DNA of 64,000 nucleotides. Source: Paracoccus mutanolyticus (lineage in GTDB: Bacteria; Pseudomonadota; Alphaproteobacteria; Rhodobacterales; Rhodobacteraceae). The notes under the pieces were generated by a model. It saw nothing but the letters and a program-made list of their open reading frames with translations. It had not been told where the DNA came from and ran no database searches. Both the position numbers and the translations under genes were made by a program. This document shows, one piece after another, positions 38,192-48,569 of this stretch (position 1 is its first letter; each line of letters starts with the position of its first letter). The stretch lies in contig NZ_CP030239.1 of the NCBI RefSeq assembly GCF_003285265.1, forward strand, positions 496,001 through 560,000, given 5' to 3'.

Positions 38192-38487
38192 GGGCGATCC
38201 TAACGCGCACGGGCCCCGGCGGATACAGGGAAAATGCCGGGAGAAGATGGGCATCGGCGGCCCGGGCTGCGCCGTCACTTGCCCATCATTTGCACCTCCT
38301 GACGCATAGCCGCCGCCACGCCCAGGGATGTAGCAGCATGCGGTGCAGGCTGGCGAGCCGATGACCGCAAACGAGAGAAAGCGCCACGGGCGATCCTAAC
38401 GCGCACGGGCCCCGGCGGATACAGGGAAAATGCCGGGAGAAGATGGGCATCGGCGGCCCGGGCTGCGCCGTCACTTGCCCATCATTT
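38192..38487. repeat. Tandem duplication of the ntrX 3' end
   Basis: A 100-base sequence occurs twice without a visible mismatch, at 38192-38291 and 38388-38487. It covers the last codons of ntrX and its downstream hairpin. The bases between them (38292-38387) are a damaged copy of the next ntrX-coding stretch, with many small differences from 38488 onward. This is therefore a 196-base tandem duplication. It fills most of the 308 bases between trkA and ntrX; nothing else is seen there. Confidence 0.85.
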
Positions 38488-39859
38488 CCTCCTCGACCCG
38501 CATGCCGCCGACCACGCCCAGGGATTTCAGCTTGCGGTGCAGGGCCGAGCGTTCCATGCCGACGAATTGCGCCGTGCGGCTGATGTTGCCGCCGAAGCGG
38601 TTGATCTGGGCCAGCAGGTATTCGCGTTCGAACAGTTCGCGCGCCTCGCGCAGCGCCAGGCTGGTGATCTGGGGGCCAAGCGCCAGCGCCTCGCCCGCGC
38701 CGTTGCCGCCGCCCTGGGATTCCAGTTCCGACGGCTGGATCGGGCCGGTGCCGTCGCCCAGGATCAGCACCCGCTCGACCACGTTGCGCAGCTGGCGGAT
38801 GTTGCCCGGCCAGGCCATCGCCTGCAGGGCGGCGATGGTTTCCTCGGGCAGGCGGCGCAGCGGCAGGCCCTGCTGTTCGTGGAACTGCTCGATGAAATGG
38901 CTGGCCAGCAGGGCGATGTCCTCGCGCCGCTCGGCCAGCGAAGGCACCGCCACCGGCACCACGTTCAGTCGGTCGTAGAGTTCCTGGCGGAACCGGCCCG
39001 AGGCGATTTCCACCGCGAGGTCGCGGTTGGTCGAGGAGATCACCCGCAGGTCCACCCGCACCTTGTCCGTGCCGCCCGAGCGCTGGAACTGCTGTTCGGT
39101 CAGCACGCGCAGGATCTTGGGCTGCGTGCCCAGCGGCATGTCGGCGACCTCGTCGAAGTAGATCACGCCGCCATGCGCCTGTTCCAGAAGCCCGGGCTCG
39201 ACCCCCCGTTCGGGGCTTTCGCGGCCGAACAGCACCTCTTCCATGTGGTCGGGTTCGATCGTGGCGCAGGAGACGGTGATGAAGGGCGCGCGCGCGCGCG
39301 GGCTGTGGGCGTGGATGTAGCGCGCGGCCATTTCCTTGCCCGCCCCCGGCTCTCCGGTCAGCATGACGCGACCGTTCGATTTCGACACCTTGTCCAGTTG
39401 CTCGCGCAGCCGGCGCAGCGGCGCGGACTGGCCCAGCATCTCGGTCGAGCGGCTTTCGCCGCGCTTCAGGGTCGAGTTCTCGCGCCGCAGCCGGGCGGTT
39501 TCCATGGCGCGGCGGATCACCACCAGAAGCTGGTCGATGTTGAAGGGCTTCTCGATGAAGTCATAGGCGCCCTGCTTGATCGCCGCGACCGCGATCTCGA
39601 TGTTGCCATGCCCCGAGATGATGACCACCGGCACCTCGGGGTTGTTGCGCTTGACCTGCTTGAGGATGTCGATTCCGTCCATCCGGCTGTCCTTCAGCCA
39701 GATGTCGAGCACCATCAGCGCCGGCTCGGCCAGGTTCAGCTCGGCCACGGCCTGGTCGGAATTGGCCGCAAGCCGGGTCGAGAAGCCTTCGTCGCGCAGG
39801 ATGTCCGAGATCAGCTCGCGGATGTCCTTTTCGTCGTCGACAATCAGAATGTCACTCAT
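38471..39859 (-). CDS. ntrX: Nitrogen-assimilation response regulator NtrX
   Basis: A 462-residue response regulator. The receiver domain is MSDILIVDDEKDIRELISDI, with the phospho-acceptor aspartate in LMVLDIWLKD and the lysine in YDFIEKPF. A AAA+ domain follows (Walker A-like GEPGAGKEMAARYIHAHSP, VIYFDEVADMPLG), then a Fis-type helix-turn-helix (GGNISRTAQFVGMERSALHR). The sigma-54 contact loop GAFTGA is absent; the place reads FGRESPERGVEPG. It is partnered with NtrY, whose gene overlaps by four bases upstream. It probably controls nitrogen and redox or envelope genes without sigma-54. Confidence 0.95.
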   Translation of the reverse strand: MSDILIVDDEKDIRELISDILRDEGFSTRLAANSDQAVAELNLAEPALMVLDIWLKDSRMDGIDILKQVKRNNPEVPVVIISGHGNIEIAVAAIKQGAYDFIEKPFNIDQLLVVIRRAMETARLRRENSTLKRGESRSTEMLGQSAPLRRLREQLDKVSKSNGRVMLTGEPGAGKEMAARYIHAHSPRARAPFITVSCATIEPDHMEEVLFGRESPERGVEPGLLEQAHGGVIYFDEVADMPLGTQPKILRVLTEQQFQRSGGTDKVRVDLRVISSTNRDLAVEIASGRFRQELYDRLNVVPVAVPSLAERREDIALLASHFIEQFHEQQGLPLRRLPEETIAALQAMAWPGNIRQLRNVVERVLILGDGTGPIQPSELESQGGGNGAGEALALGPQITSLALREARELFEREYLLAQINRFGGNISRTAQFVGMERSALHRKLKSLGVVGGMRVEEEMMGK

Positions 39860-42112
39860 TTCACTGTTTCCTGCTCGGGTTTATGGCGTCGCGCGGACAG
39901 GCGCACGGGCTGGCGTTCGCGCGGCAGACGGATTTCGGCCATGGCGCCGGCCTGGCCGGGGGCATCGGCCAGCGTCAGGCTGCCGCCGTGCTCCTCGACG
40001 ATCTTCTTGACGATAGGCAGCCCGAGGCCGGTGCCGCCCCGCTTCATGGTCACGTAGGGCTCGAACAGGCGCGAGCGGTCCTCGGGCAGGCCGGGGCCGT
40101 TGTCGGTGATGCGGATGGTGACGACATCGGGCGCCTCCGCCAGTTCGATGCGGACCTGGGGCTGCCAGCCCTGGGGCGGGTCCTCGCGCTTTTCGTCGAT
40201 GGCCTCGCCCGCGTTCTTCAGAAGGTTGGTGAAGACCTGGCGCATCATGCCGGGATCGGCATCGACGATCACCGGCCCCTCGGGGATCTGCGACACCAGC
40301 GCGCCGCCCAGCGCGTCGCGCTGCATCAGCTCGGCCTCGCGCAGAAGGCCCGCGATGTCGGTTTCCTTGCGGTCGGGCTCGGGCATGCGGGCAAAGCGGG
40401 AAAATTCGTCCACGATCCGGCGCAGGTCGTTGGTCTGGCGGATGATGACGCCGGTCATCTGCTCCAGCGCCTCGGCTTCGCCGCCGACCAGCGGGGTGAA
40501 CTTGCGCCGGAGCCGTTCGGCCGAAAGCTGGATCGGGGTCAGCGGGTTCTTGATTTCATGCGCGACGCGGCGGGCGACATCGCCCCAGGCCGCCATGCGC
40601 TGGGCCGAGACCAGGTCCGTCACGTCGTCCAGCGCGACGACATAGCCTTCCAAGCCCCCCGCCGCGCCGCGCCGGATCGCCATGCGCACCAGCAGGCTTT
40701 CGACGCGGCCGTCGCGCGACAGCCGGATTTCGTCCTGCACCCATTCGTTCACCGACTGGTGCAGCTTGTCGAAGAGCGGCGCGAACTCGGGCACCACCTC
40801 GGACAGAAGCTGGTCGTGCGCGGTGGCGGGGTCCAGCCCCACCAGCCGGGTGGCCGAGCGGTTCAGGAAGTCGATTTCCCCCGCCGCGTCCAGTCCGATG
40901 ACCCCGGCCGTCACCGAGGACAGCACCGAATCGAACAGCCGCCGCTGGTCGTCGGCGGCGCGATAGCTTTCGACCAGCTCCTGGCGCTGCTGCTTCAGCT
41001 GGCGGGTCATGCGGTTGAAGCTTTGGCCCAGGGTCTGGATTTCGTCGCCGGTGTCGGGTTCGGGGATCTGCAGGTCCAGGTTGCCGCGCCCGACCTGTTC
41101 GGACGCCTCGGCCAGCCGGCCGATGGGGCGCGACAGGCGGTCGGCGAACCACAGGCCCAGCCACATCGCCGCCGCCACCAGAAGCAGCGCAAAGCCCAGA
41201 TACAGCAGCGAGAATTCCAGCAGCAGCCGGCCGCGTTCCTGTTCCAGCGTCTGGTAGCGGCCGACGGTCTGGCGGGTGTCGTCAGTCAGGCTCAGCAGGT
41301 TGCGTCCACGTCGCGGGTGACATAAAGGTATCGGTCGGCCAGCGGCGCCAGCGGCAACAGGGCGCGGAATTCGTTGTTCGGCCAGTCCTCGATCAGAACC
41401 AGCCCCTCGGCGCGCGAGCGGTCGAAGTCCTGCGCCGTGGGCTGTTCGTACCAGAACTGATAGCTGCGTTCGCCGCGCGCGCGGATGATGCCGCGCCCGT
41501 CGACCACATAGGCCTCGCGCAGGCCGCGCTGGATCAGCGCCTGGCCCTGCCCCAGCAGCAGGCGCAGCGCGCCGTCGTCGATCATCGGGTTCTGCCGCGC
41601 CGCCTGGGTCAGGGCCCCGGCCAGCAGGCGCGCGTCGTTCGTCAGGTCGCGGCGGTGTTCGTCCTGATAGGCCTCGGCCGCGGCGAGCGAGCTTGAGACA
41701 ACCTGCCGGACCTGGTTCGAGAACCAGCCCTCGAGCCCGATGTTGACGGTGACGCCGGCGAACAGCGCGACCAGCACCGTGGGCACCAGCGCGATGGTGG
41801 CGAAGACGCCCACCAGCCGCATGTGCAGCCGCGACCCCGCCGCCGACTTGCGCCGCGCGGCGACGATGCGGGCCATGCGCGCGACCACCAGGCCGGTCAG
41901 CACGATCAGGTAAAGCAGGCCGCCAGCAGCACCAGCCGCAGCAGCGTCCCGCCCGAGGTCGCCCCCGCAAGGGGCCCCATCACGGCGAAGGTCAGCCCGG
42001 CCAGCACCGGGCCCAGCACCGCCAGACTCAGCGTGCCCGCATTGCGCCAGAATCGCAGCCTTCGCAGTCGTGCCACGCGTTTCCACGTGCTTTTGGACAG
42101 CGTTTCCGCCAA
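39856..42112 (-). CDS. ntrY: Sensor histidine kinase NtrY, two frameshifts
   Basis: Membrane sensor kinase for NtrX. The start MAETLSKSTWKRVARLRRLR leads to several N-terminal membrane helices. The frame breaks near 41,920 (after LVLLAACFT) and near 41,295 (after YVTRDVDA). The HAMP region (LSRPIGRLAEASEQVGRGN), a PAS domain (SSVTAGVIGLDAAGEIDFLN), the H-box (RRVAHEIKNPLTPIQLSAER), the N-box (VFTNLLKNAGEAI) and the G-boxes (ITDNGPGLPED, GTGLGLPIVKKIVEE) all follow in one frame. Full length is about 750 residues. It overlaps ntrX by ATGA. Confidence 0.92.
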
Positions 42113-42196
42113 CTTGCCCCACCTCGCGGTTTCGCCGCTGTGCCGCGGCCGTTCTGTGGCCGCTGCGTAACGAACGTGGGGCCATCTGTGGCCGTT

Positions 42197-43666
42197 TTAC
42201 ATCAGCTTGCGGCGCCGTGTCACCTCGATATTCAGGTCGGTCAGCTTCTTGCGCAGCGTATTGCGGTTTATTCCCAAAAGATCGGCGCATCTCAACTGGT
42301 TGCCGCCGGTCGCGTCCAGCGCGATTTCCAGCAGCGGCTTTTCAATCTCGCGCAGAATCCGGTCGTAAAGGCCGGGGGGCGGCAACTGGTCGCCGTGCAG
42401 GTCGAAATAGCGCTGCAGGTGCATTTCGACCGATTGCGCCAGCCGGGCGTTCGCGGGCTCGGCCACGGCGGCGGCGCCGGGTGCGCCCGACGCCGGGCCG
42501 GCCGCGGGCACCGGGGAATTGGCCGGGGCGGGCATGCGCGGGACCGGCGCGGGGCTGGCGCCCGCGGGCGCGGCCATGGGGATGGATTCGGACAGGGCGG
42601 CGCGGGCCTCGGCCTCGGTGATCTCGGTCCCGGCGGCGGTCAGGGCCAGCCGGCGCATCAGGTTTTCCAGCTCGCGCACGTTGCCGGGGAACGGATAGGC
42701 GCGGATCAGCGCGGTCGCGCCCTCGGACAGGCTGCGCGCCGGCAACCCCTGCGAGGCGGCGCGGGCCAGCAGGTGGCGGGCCAGCGGCGGAATGTCGTCG
42801 ACGCGCGAGCGCAGCGGCGGCACGGTGATCGTCACCCCGGCCAGCCGGTAATACAGGTCCGCCCGCAGCCGCCCCGCGGCGACATCGGCCTGCGGCTCGG
42901 GCCCGGTGGTCGAGACCAGGCGCGGCATCTGGTTGCGGCCGGGGCCGACCTCCCAGGCCTCGATCAGGCCGATCAGCCGGGCCTGGGCGGCGGCGCCGAA
43001 ACCGGCCGGATCCTCGATCAGCAGGTGCCGCCGGCGGCGCGTTCGCCCGCCCGCGCGATGGCCTCCTCGGACAGGTCGGCCGAGGTCAGCACGGCAAAGC
43101 CCGCGTCGCGCCGGTCCGACAGGTCGTGAAAGGACCGCGCCACCACGGTCTTGCCCACCCCCGCCTCGCCCGCGATCATCACCGGCAGGTCGGCGTTCAG
43201 CACGCGCGCCACCATGCGGAACAGGTTCTGCATCGCGGGCGCGTGGCCGATCAGCGGCAGCGCCGGGTCGGCCGCCGCCTCGGGCGAGGGGATGCCCGCC
43301 GGTAACAGGCCAACGGCCAACGCACCTGCTATGTCTATGGCGTTGACGGCGCGCGTCTGAAGAAGGTCGAAGGGCTTGCGGCCAATCAGAACTGCGCAAC
43401 GCTGCGCGGATCGCGGTGACGATGGTCTTCTCGGGGATGTCGAGATCCGCAACTGGGGCGTTGCGGAGCGGGAGACGGTCGACGCCGTTGCCGTCGGGCA
43501 TCATCACGTCGGTGATGACCAGATCGCCCCGCCCCTCCTCGACCCAGCGCAGAAGCTGCGCTAGCGAGCCGGTGGCGTGGACCCGGCACCCCGCCCGGGT
43601 CAGGGCCTGGGTCAGGACGGTGCGGATGGTGCGGTCGTCGTCAGCGATCAGAACGGTGCCGTCCAT
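42197..43666 (-). CDS. ntrC: Nitrogen regulation response regulator NtrC, frameshifted
   Basis: The receiver begins MDGTVLIADDDRTIRTVLTQ, with the phospho-acceptor in GDLVITDVMMPDGNGVD. Between about 43,370 and 43,490 the sequence is scrambled by several indels. The AAA+ domain then continues in a second frame (PLIGHAPAMQNLFRMVARVL, VMIAGEAGVGKTVVARSFHD) and returns to the first frame near 43,030 (LIEDPAGFGAAAQARLIGLI, YPFPGNVRELENLMRRLALT). A Fis-type helix-turn-helix closes it (GGNQLRCADLLGINRNTLRK). No GAFTGA loop is seen, as in Rhodobacter NtrC, which works with sigma-70. It lies ten bases from ntrB. Confidence 0.9.
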   Translation of the reverse strand: MDGTVLIADDDRTIRTVLTQALTRAGCRVHATGSLAQLLRWVEEGRGDLVITDVMMPDGNGVDRLPLRNAPVADLDIPEKTIVTAIRAALRSSDWPQALRPSSDARRQRHRHSRCVGRWPVTGGHPLARGGGRPGAAADRPRARDAEPVPHGGARAERRPAGDDRGRGGGGQDRGGAVLSRPVGPARRGLCRADLGRPVRGGHRAGGRTRRRRHLLIEDPAGFGAAAQARLIGLIEAWEVGPGRNQMPRLVSTTGPEPQADVAAGRLRADLYYRLAGVTITVPPLRSRVDDIPPLARHLLARAASQGLPARSLSEGATALIRAYPFPGNVRELENLMRRLALTAAGTEITEAEARAALSESIPMAAPAGASPAPVPRMPAPANSPVPAAGPASGAPGAAAVAEPANARLAQSVEMHLQRYFDLHGDQLPPPGLYDRILREIEKPLLEIALDATGGNQLRCADLLGINRNTLRKKLTDLNIEVTRRRKLM

Positions 43667-43675
43667 GGGGAAACC

Positions 43676-44833
43676 TCAGGCTTTGGGAAGTGAGATGCGG
43701 AAAACGGTGCGCCCGGGGCGGCTGTCCACCCCGATCCAGGCGCCGTGGTCGGTGATGATCTTGGACACCAGCGCCAGCCCCAGCCCGGTGCCGTTCTCGC
43801 GCCCGGACACGAAGGGCTCGAACACCTGGTCGGCGATGGCTTCGGGGATGCCGGGGCCGTCGTCCTCGATCTCGATCTGCAGGGGCAGGCTGCGGCCCTG
43901 CGGCTCGGCCTCGGTGGGGGCCAGGCGCAGGGTGCCGTCGTAGAAGCTGCGGATGCGGATGGTGCCGGTGTCGCGGCCGGCACGCCCGATCGCCTCGGCC
44001 GCGTTCTTGACCAGGTTCAGGCAGACCTGCACCAGCTGGTCGCCGTCCGCCAGCGCCGTCGGCAGCGAGGGGTCGTAGTCGGGCACGATCTTGAGCCCCT
44101 TGCCGAACCCCACCACGGCCGAGCGGCGCACCCGCTCCAGCACGTCGTGGATGTTCAGCTCGGTCAGCTTGGGGGCCGAGGTGTCGCCGAAGCGTTCGAC
44201 CTGGTCCAGCAGCTCGACGATGCGGCGCGATTCGGCGACGATCAGGTCGGCCAGGTCGCGGTCCTCGGGCGCCAGGTTCATGCCGATCAGCGCGCGGCGC
44301 CGCGGATGCCGGCCAGGGGGTTCGTGACCATGCGCCAGCATCTCGGCCATGCCGATGGCCGAGCGCGCGGCCGAGCGCACCGCCCGCGCCTGCCCCAGCC
44401 GCCCCGCGCTGTCGCTGGGCGCGATCAGGATGCCGACGCCGCCGGCGGGGCTGGGCACCGCGCCGGCATGGATCGTGGCGATGCGGTCGGTGTGGCCGCC
44501 CAGCTGGTCGCCGATCTCGAACCGGACCGAGGAATGGTTCAGCGCATCGCGCCCCTCGCGCACGCGGTCCAGAATCTCGGCCAGCGAGGGCAGGATGCGC
44601 AGGCGCTTGCGCATCTCGGCCCCCTCGATCGGCTGGCCCAGGGCCGAGCGGCGCGAGACGTTCAGGAACGCCTCGGCCAGGTCGTTGATGGCGGCGACGC
44701 GGCCGCGCGCGTCCAGGATGATGGCGGGCAGCGGCAGGGCCGACCAGTTCGGCCCGACCTCGGCCGGAACGAAGTCCGGGGGCAGGTCGTGCGCGGGACG
44801 GGGGTCGGGCTTGACGGGCACGCGAAACCTCAT
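43676..44833 (-). CDS. ntrB: Nitrogen regulation sensor kinase NtrB
   Basis: Cytoplasmic sensor kinase, about 385 residues, that phosphorylates NtrC under control of PII. A PAS domain is at the start (LPLPAIILDARGRVAAINDL), and the C-terminal kinase has VCLNLVKNAAEAIGRAG (N-box), IEDDGPGIPEAIADQVFEPF and GTGLGLALVSKIITDHG (G-boxes). The H-box should read AHEIKNPLAGIRGAAQL but here reads AHGHEPPGRHPRRRAL. Nearby bases still encode NPLAGIRGAA in another frame, so two small indels that cancel out are likely. The ATG overlaps the dusB stop as ATGA. Confidence 0.92.
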   Translation of the reverse strand: MRFRVPVKPDPRPAHDLPPDFVPAEVGPNWSALPLPAIILDARGRVAAINDLAEAFLNVSRRSALGQPIEGAEMRKRLRILPSLAEILDRVREGRDALNHSSVRFEIGDQLGGHTDRIATIHAGAVPSPAGGVGILIAPSDSAGRLGQARAVRSAARSAIGMAEMLAHGHEPPGRHPRRRALIGMNLAPEDRDLADLIVAESRRIVELLDQVERFGDTSAPKLTELNIHDVLERVRRSAVVGFGKGLKIVPDYDPSLPTALADGDQLVQVCLNLVKNAAEAIGRAGRDTGTIRIRSFYDGTLRLAPTEAEPQGRSLPLQIEIEDDGPGIPEAIADQVFEPFVSGRENGTGLGLALVSKIITDHGAWIGVDSRPGRTVFRISLPKA

Positions 44834-45855
44834 GCGGGGGCCCCTTGGGGCGCGGCATCGGCAAAGCCCGCGCGGATGGCGGCGAGCGCGGCCCCGGGGG
44901 TGGGCGCGCGCATCAGTTCGGCCCGGTTCGGCGCGCCGTTCGCCTCGGCATACCAGCCCAGGTGCTTGCGGGCGACGCGCAGGCCCAATTCGCTGCCGTA
45001 AAGCGACAGGATGTCGTCGTAATGCCGGGCCACCGCATCGGCCAGCGCAGCGCCCTGCGGCACCACCGGCGCGGGCGTGCCCCACAGCGCATGGGCGATC
45101 TGTGCGGGCCGCCAGGGCGCGCCCTGCGCGCCACGCCCGACCATCACCGCATCGGCTCCCGACTGCGCCAGGGCCGCGCGGGCGCTGGCCGCATCGACCA
45201 CGTCGCCATTGGCGACCAGCGGCGGCCGGCCGGGCAGGTTCGCCACCGCCCGGATCGCCGCCCAGTCGGCGCGGCCGGTATAGAACTGCGCCCGCGTCCG
45301 GCCATGGACGGTCAGCATCCTGACCCCCGCGGCCGAGGCGCGCGCCGCAAGCTGGGGCGCGTTCAGGCAGCCGTCGTCCCAGCCCAGCCGCATCTTCAGC
45401 GTGACCGGCAGGTCCGGGACCGCCCCCACAACCGCCTCGACCAGGCCCAGGGCGTGATCCAGGTCGCGCATCAGCGCCGCGCCCGACAGCCCGCCCGTCA
45501 CCTTGCGCGCCGGGCAGCCCATGTTGATGTCGATGGCGCGCGCCCCCATGTCCGCCACGATCCGCGCCGTCTCGGCCATCGCGCCCGCCTCGCGCCCGGC
45601 GATCTGGACGCTGACGGGGGACGCACCCTCGGTCAGCGCCTTGGCGCGGACGGCCGCGCGGGTCGAGGCCCGAACCGAGGGATTGGGCGTCACCATCTCG
45701 GTCGAGGCGACCATCTCGCTGACCATCAGTCCCGCGCCGCCATGGCGCGCGACCGCGCGACGGAAGGCCAGGTCGGTGATGCCGGCCATCGGCGCCAGAA
45801 ACACCGGGGGGCCAAGCCGCATGTCGCCAAGGATGATCGGTTCGGGCAATGTCAT
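44830..45855 (-). CDS. dusB: tRNA-dihydrouridine synthase B (NifR3)
   Basis: Flavoenzyme reducing uridine to dihydrouridine in tRNA. It has 341 residues. Conserved segments include PVFLAPMAGITDLAFRRAVA, DINMGCPARKVTGGLSGAAL (catalytic cysteine in GCPA), VTLKMRLGWDD, LTVHGRTRAQFYTG and DAVMVGRGAQGAPW. In R. capsulatus the same gene, nifR3, opens the nifR3-ntrB-ntrC operon, and the same order is seen here with a four-base overlap to ntrB. No nif genes are in the window. Confidence 0.95.
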   Translation of the reverse strand: MTLPEPIILGDMRLGPPVFLAPMAGITDLAFRRAVARHGGAGLMVSEMVASTEMVTPNPSVRASTRAAVRAKALTEGASPVSVQIAGREAGAMAETARIVADMGARAIDINMGCPARKVTGGLSGAALMRDLDHALGLVEAVVGAVPDLPVTLKMRLGWDDGCLNAPQLAARASAAGVRMLTVHGRTRAQFYTGRADWAAIRAVANLPGRPPLVANGDVVDAASARAALAQSGADAVMVGRGAQGAPWRPAQIAHALWGTPAPVVPQGAALADAVARHYDDILSLYGSELGLRVARKHLGWYAEANGAPNRAELMRAPTPGAALAAIRAGFADAAPQGAPA

Positions 45856-46086
45856 GGGAACCTCGTAGGACGCGGCGCGGGGATGCGAAAGAAAGAGGCG
45901 ACTGCCTGCCGGAAAGGCGAAGGCAACCGCCCCGGTTCTGCCTTAATTAGGGGCAGCATGGCGCATTTTCCATCAGAAACGGTTTTCCGCCCTGTCGCGA
46001 AGTTGCCGACCGCCCGTCGCAGCGGCACTGGCATCCGGCGGTCCGGGGCATTACCTGATGGGCAAGAAAAGGATAAGGGGCGCACC

Positions 46087-47467
<1,381 letters not shown>

Positions 47468-47664
47468 AGCGCGGCGCCCGTGGCGGGCACGGCGTTCGGG
47501 TATTTGAAAAACAGTAAAAACCTGTGGGCGGCCGGATCCCGGGGCGAAACCTTGCCACAGTCCTGCCACGGCAGTGTCGCACATGGCGCGCGGCGCTTGC
47601 CCAACACCGGGGGTTCCTGTAGCCAGTGAGCATAAGGAAAACCCAAGGAACCGGGACAGAGCAG

Positions 47665-48509
47665 ATGAATTTCCGTTCGGCTTTCGCCGTGCTGTCGATG
47701 ACGGTGGCCCTGACCGCCTGCGGACAGTTGCCCTTCCAGCAATCCGAGCCCGAGGCGCCGGCCCATTCCGGCCCGCCCACCGTGTCGCCGCTGGACCAGC
47801 CGATCGAAACCGGGGCCGAGGCGATCCCCGTCTCGACCGCCGAGGCGAGCACCATGCAGACCGCCATGTTCCGCGCCGCCGGCAACGGCTGGGTGGCGAC
47901 CGCGTCCGACAAGACCGCCGTGCTGGAAAGCGCGCGGCGGAAGGAGGCGGAGCTGACGGTGCGGCGCAGCCTTTGCCCGCGGTCCCTTCGACGAGCAAGG
48001 ATGACCGCCAGGTGTTTTCGCTGAACATCCGCGCCGCCGAATGCGACACCGGCAGCGGCAAGGCCCCGTTCAGCGCCCGGCTGAAGGTCGGAAGCCAGAG
48101 CATGACCGGCTGCGCCGCGCCGACCGACACCATGCCCAAGGCCCAGGTGAAGGCCGCATCCGCGGCGCCCAAGCCCAAGGCCGCGGCCAAGCCCGCGACG
48201 CCGGCGGCGAAACCGGCCACGCCGGCGTCGGCGCCCGCCCCGGCGGCGCCCCCCGCCCCGGCAGCGGCGCCCGCGACCGAGCCCGCATCGACGCCGGAAG
48301 CGACGCCGGCGCCGGCCGCTGAGCCCGCGACGCCGCCGGCGGCCGAAACGCCGGCCCCGGCCGAGCCTGCGGCGACCACACCCGCGCCTGCCGCGACCAC
48401 ACCCGCGACCTCCGCGCCCGAGGCAGCCCCGGCCGAACCCGCGCCGGCCGCGGACCCGGTGCCCGCGCCGTCGGTCGTCCTGCCCGAAACCCCGCCCGCC
48501 GCAGAGTGA
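47665..48509 (+). CDS. Ala/Pro-rich lipoprotein of unknown function, one frameshift
   Basis: Begins MNFRSAFAVLSMTVALTACG, a lipoprotein signal with the anchor cysteine at residue 19. The body reads EASTMQTAMFRAAGNGWVAT. The frame changes near 47,960, after which FSLNIRAAECDTGSGKAPFS and ARLKVGSQSMTGCAAP form a small domain with two cysteines. This loosely resembles the short META/COG3650-like lipoprotein domains; I do not claim the family. From residue 155 to the end is a 130-residue Ala/Pro/Glu/Thr-rich tail that probably spans the periplasm or cell wall. It precedes yjbH by 60 bases. Confidence 0.7.
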
Positions 48510-48569
48510 CGCCCCTTCGGCCCGCGCGCCCTGCGCGCGGGTCGCCCGCTAGCCTGAGAGGACCCGCCG

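Noticed and set aside
38090-38474. Two small open frames with identical starts (MTAQPGPPMPIFSRHF)
   Set aside because: They arise only because the same 100-base block is present twice; the sequence is ntrX 3' end and terminator in another frame.
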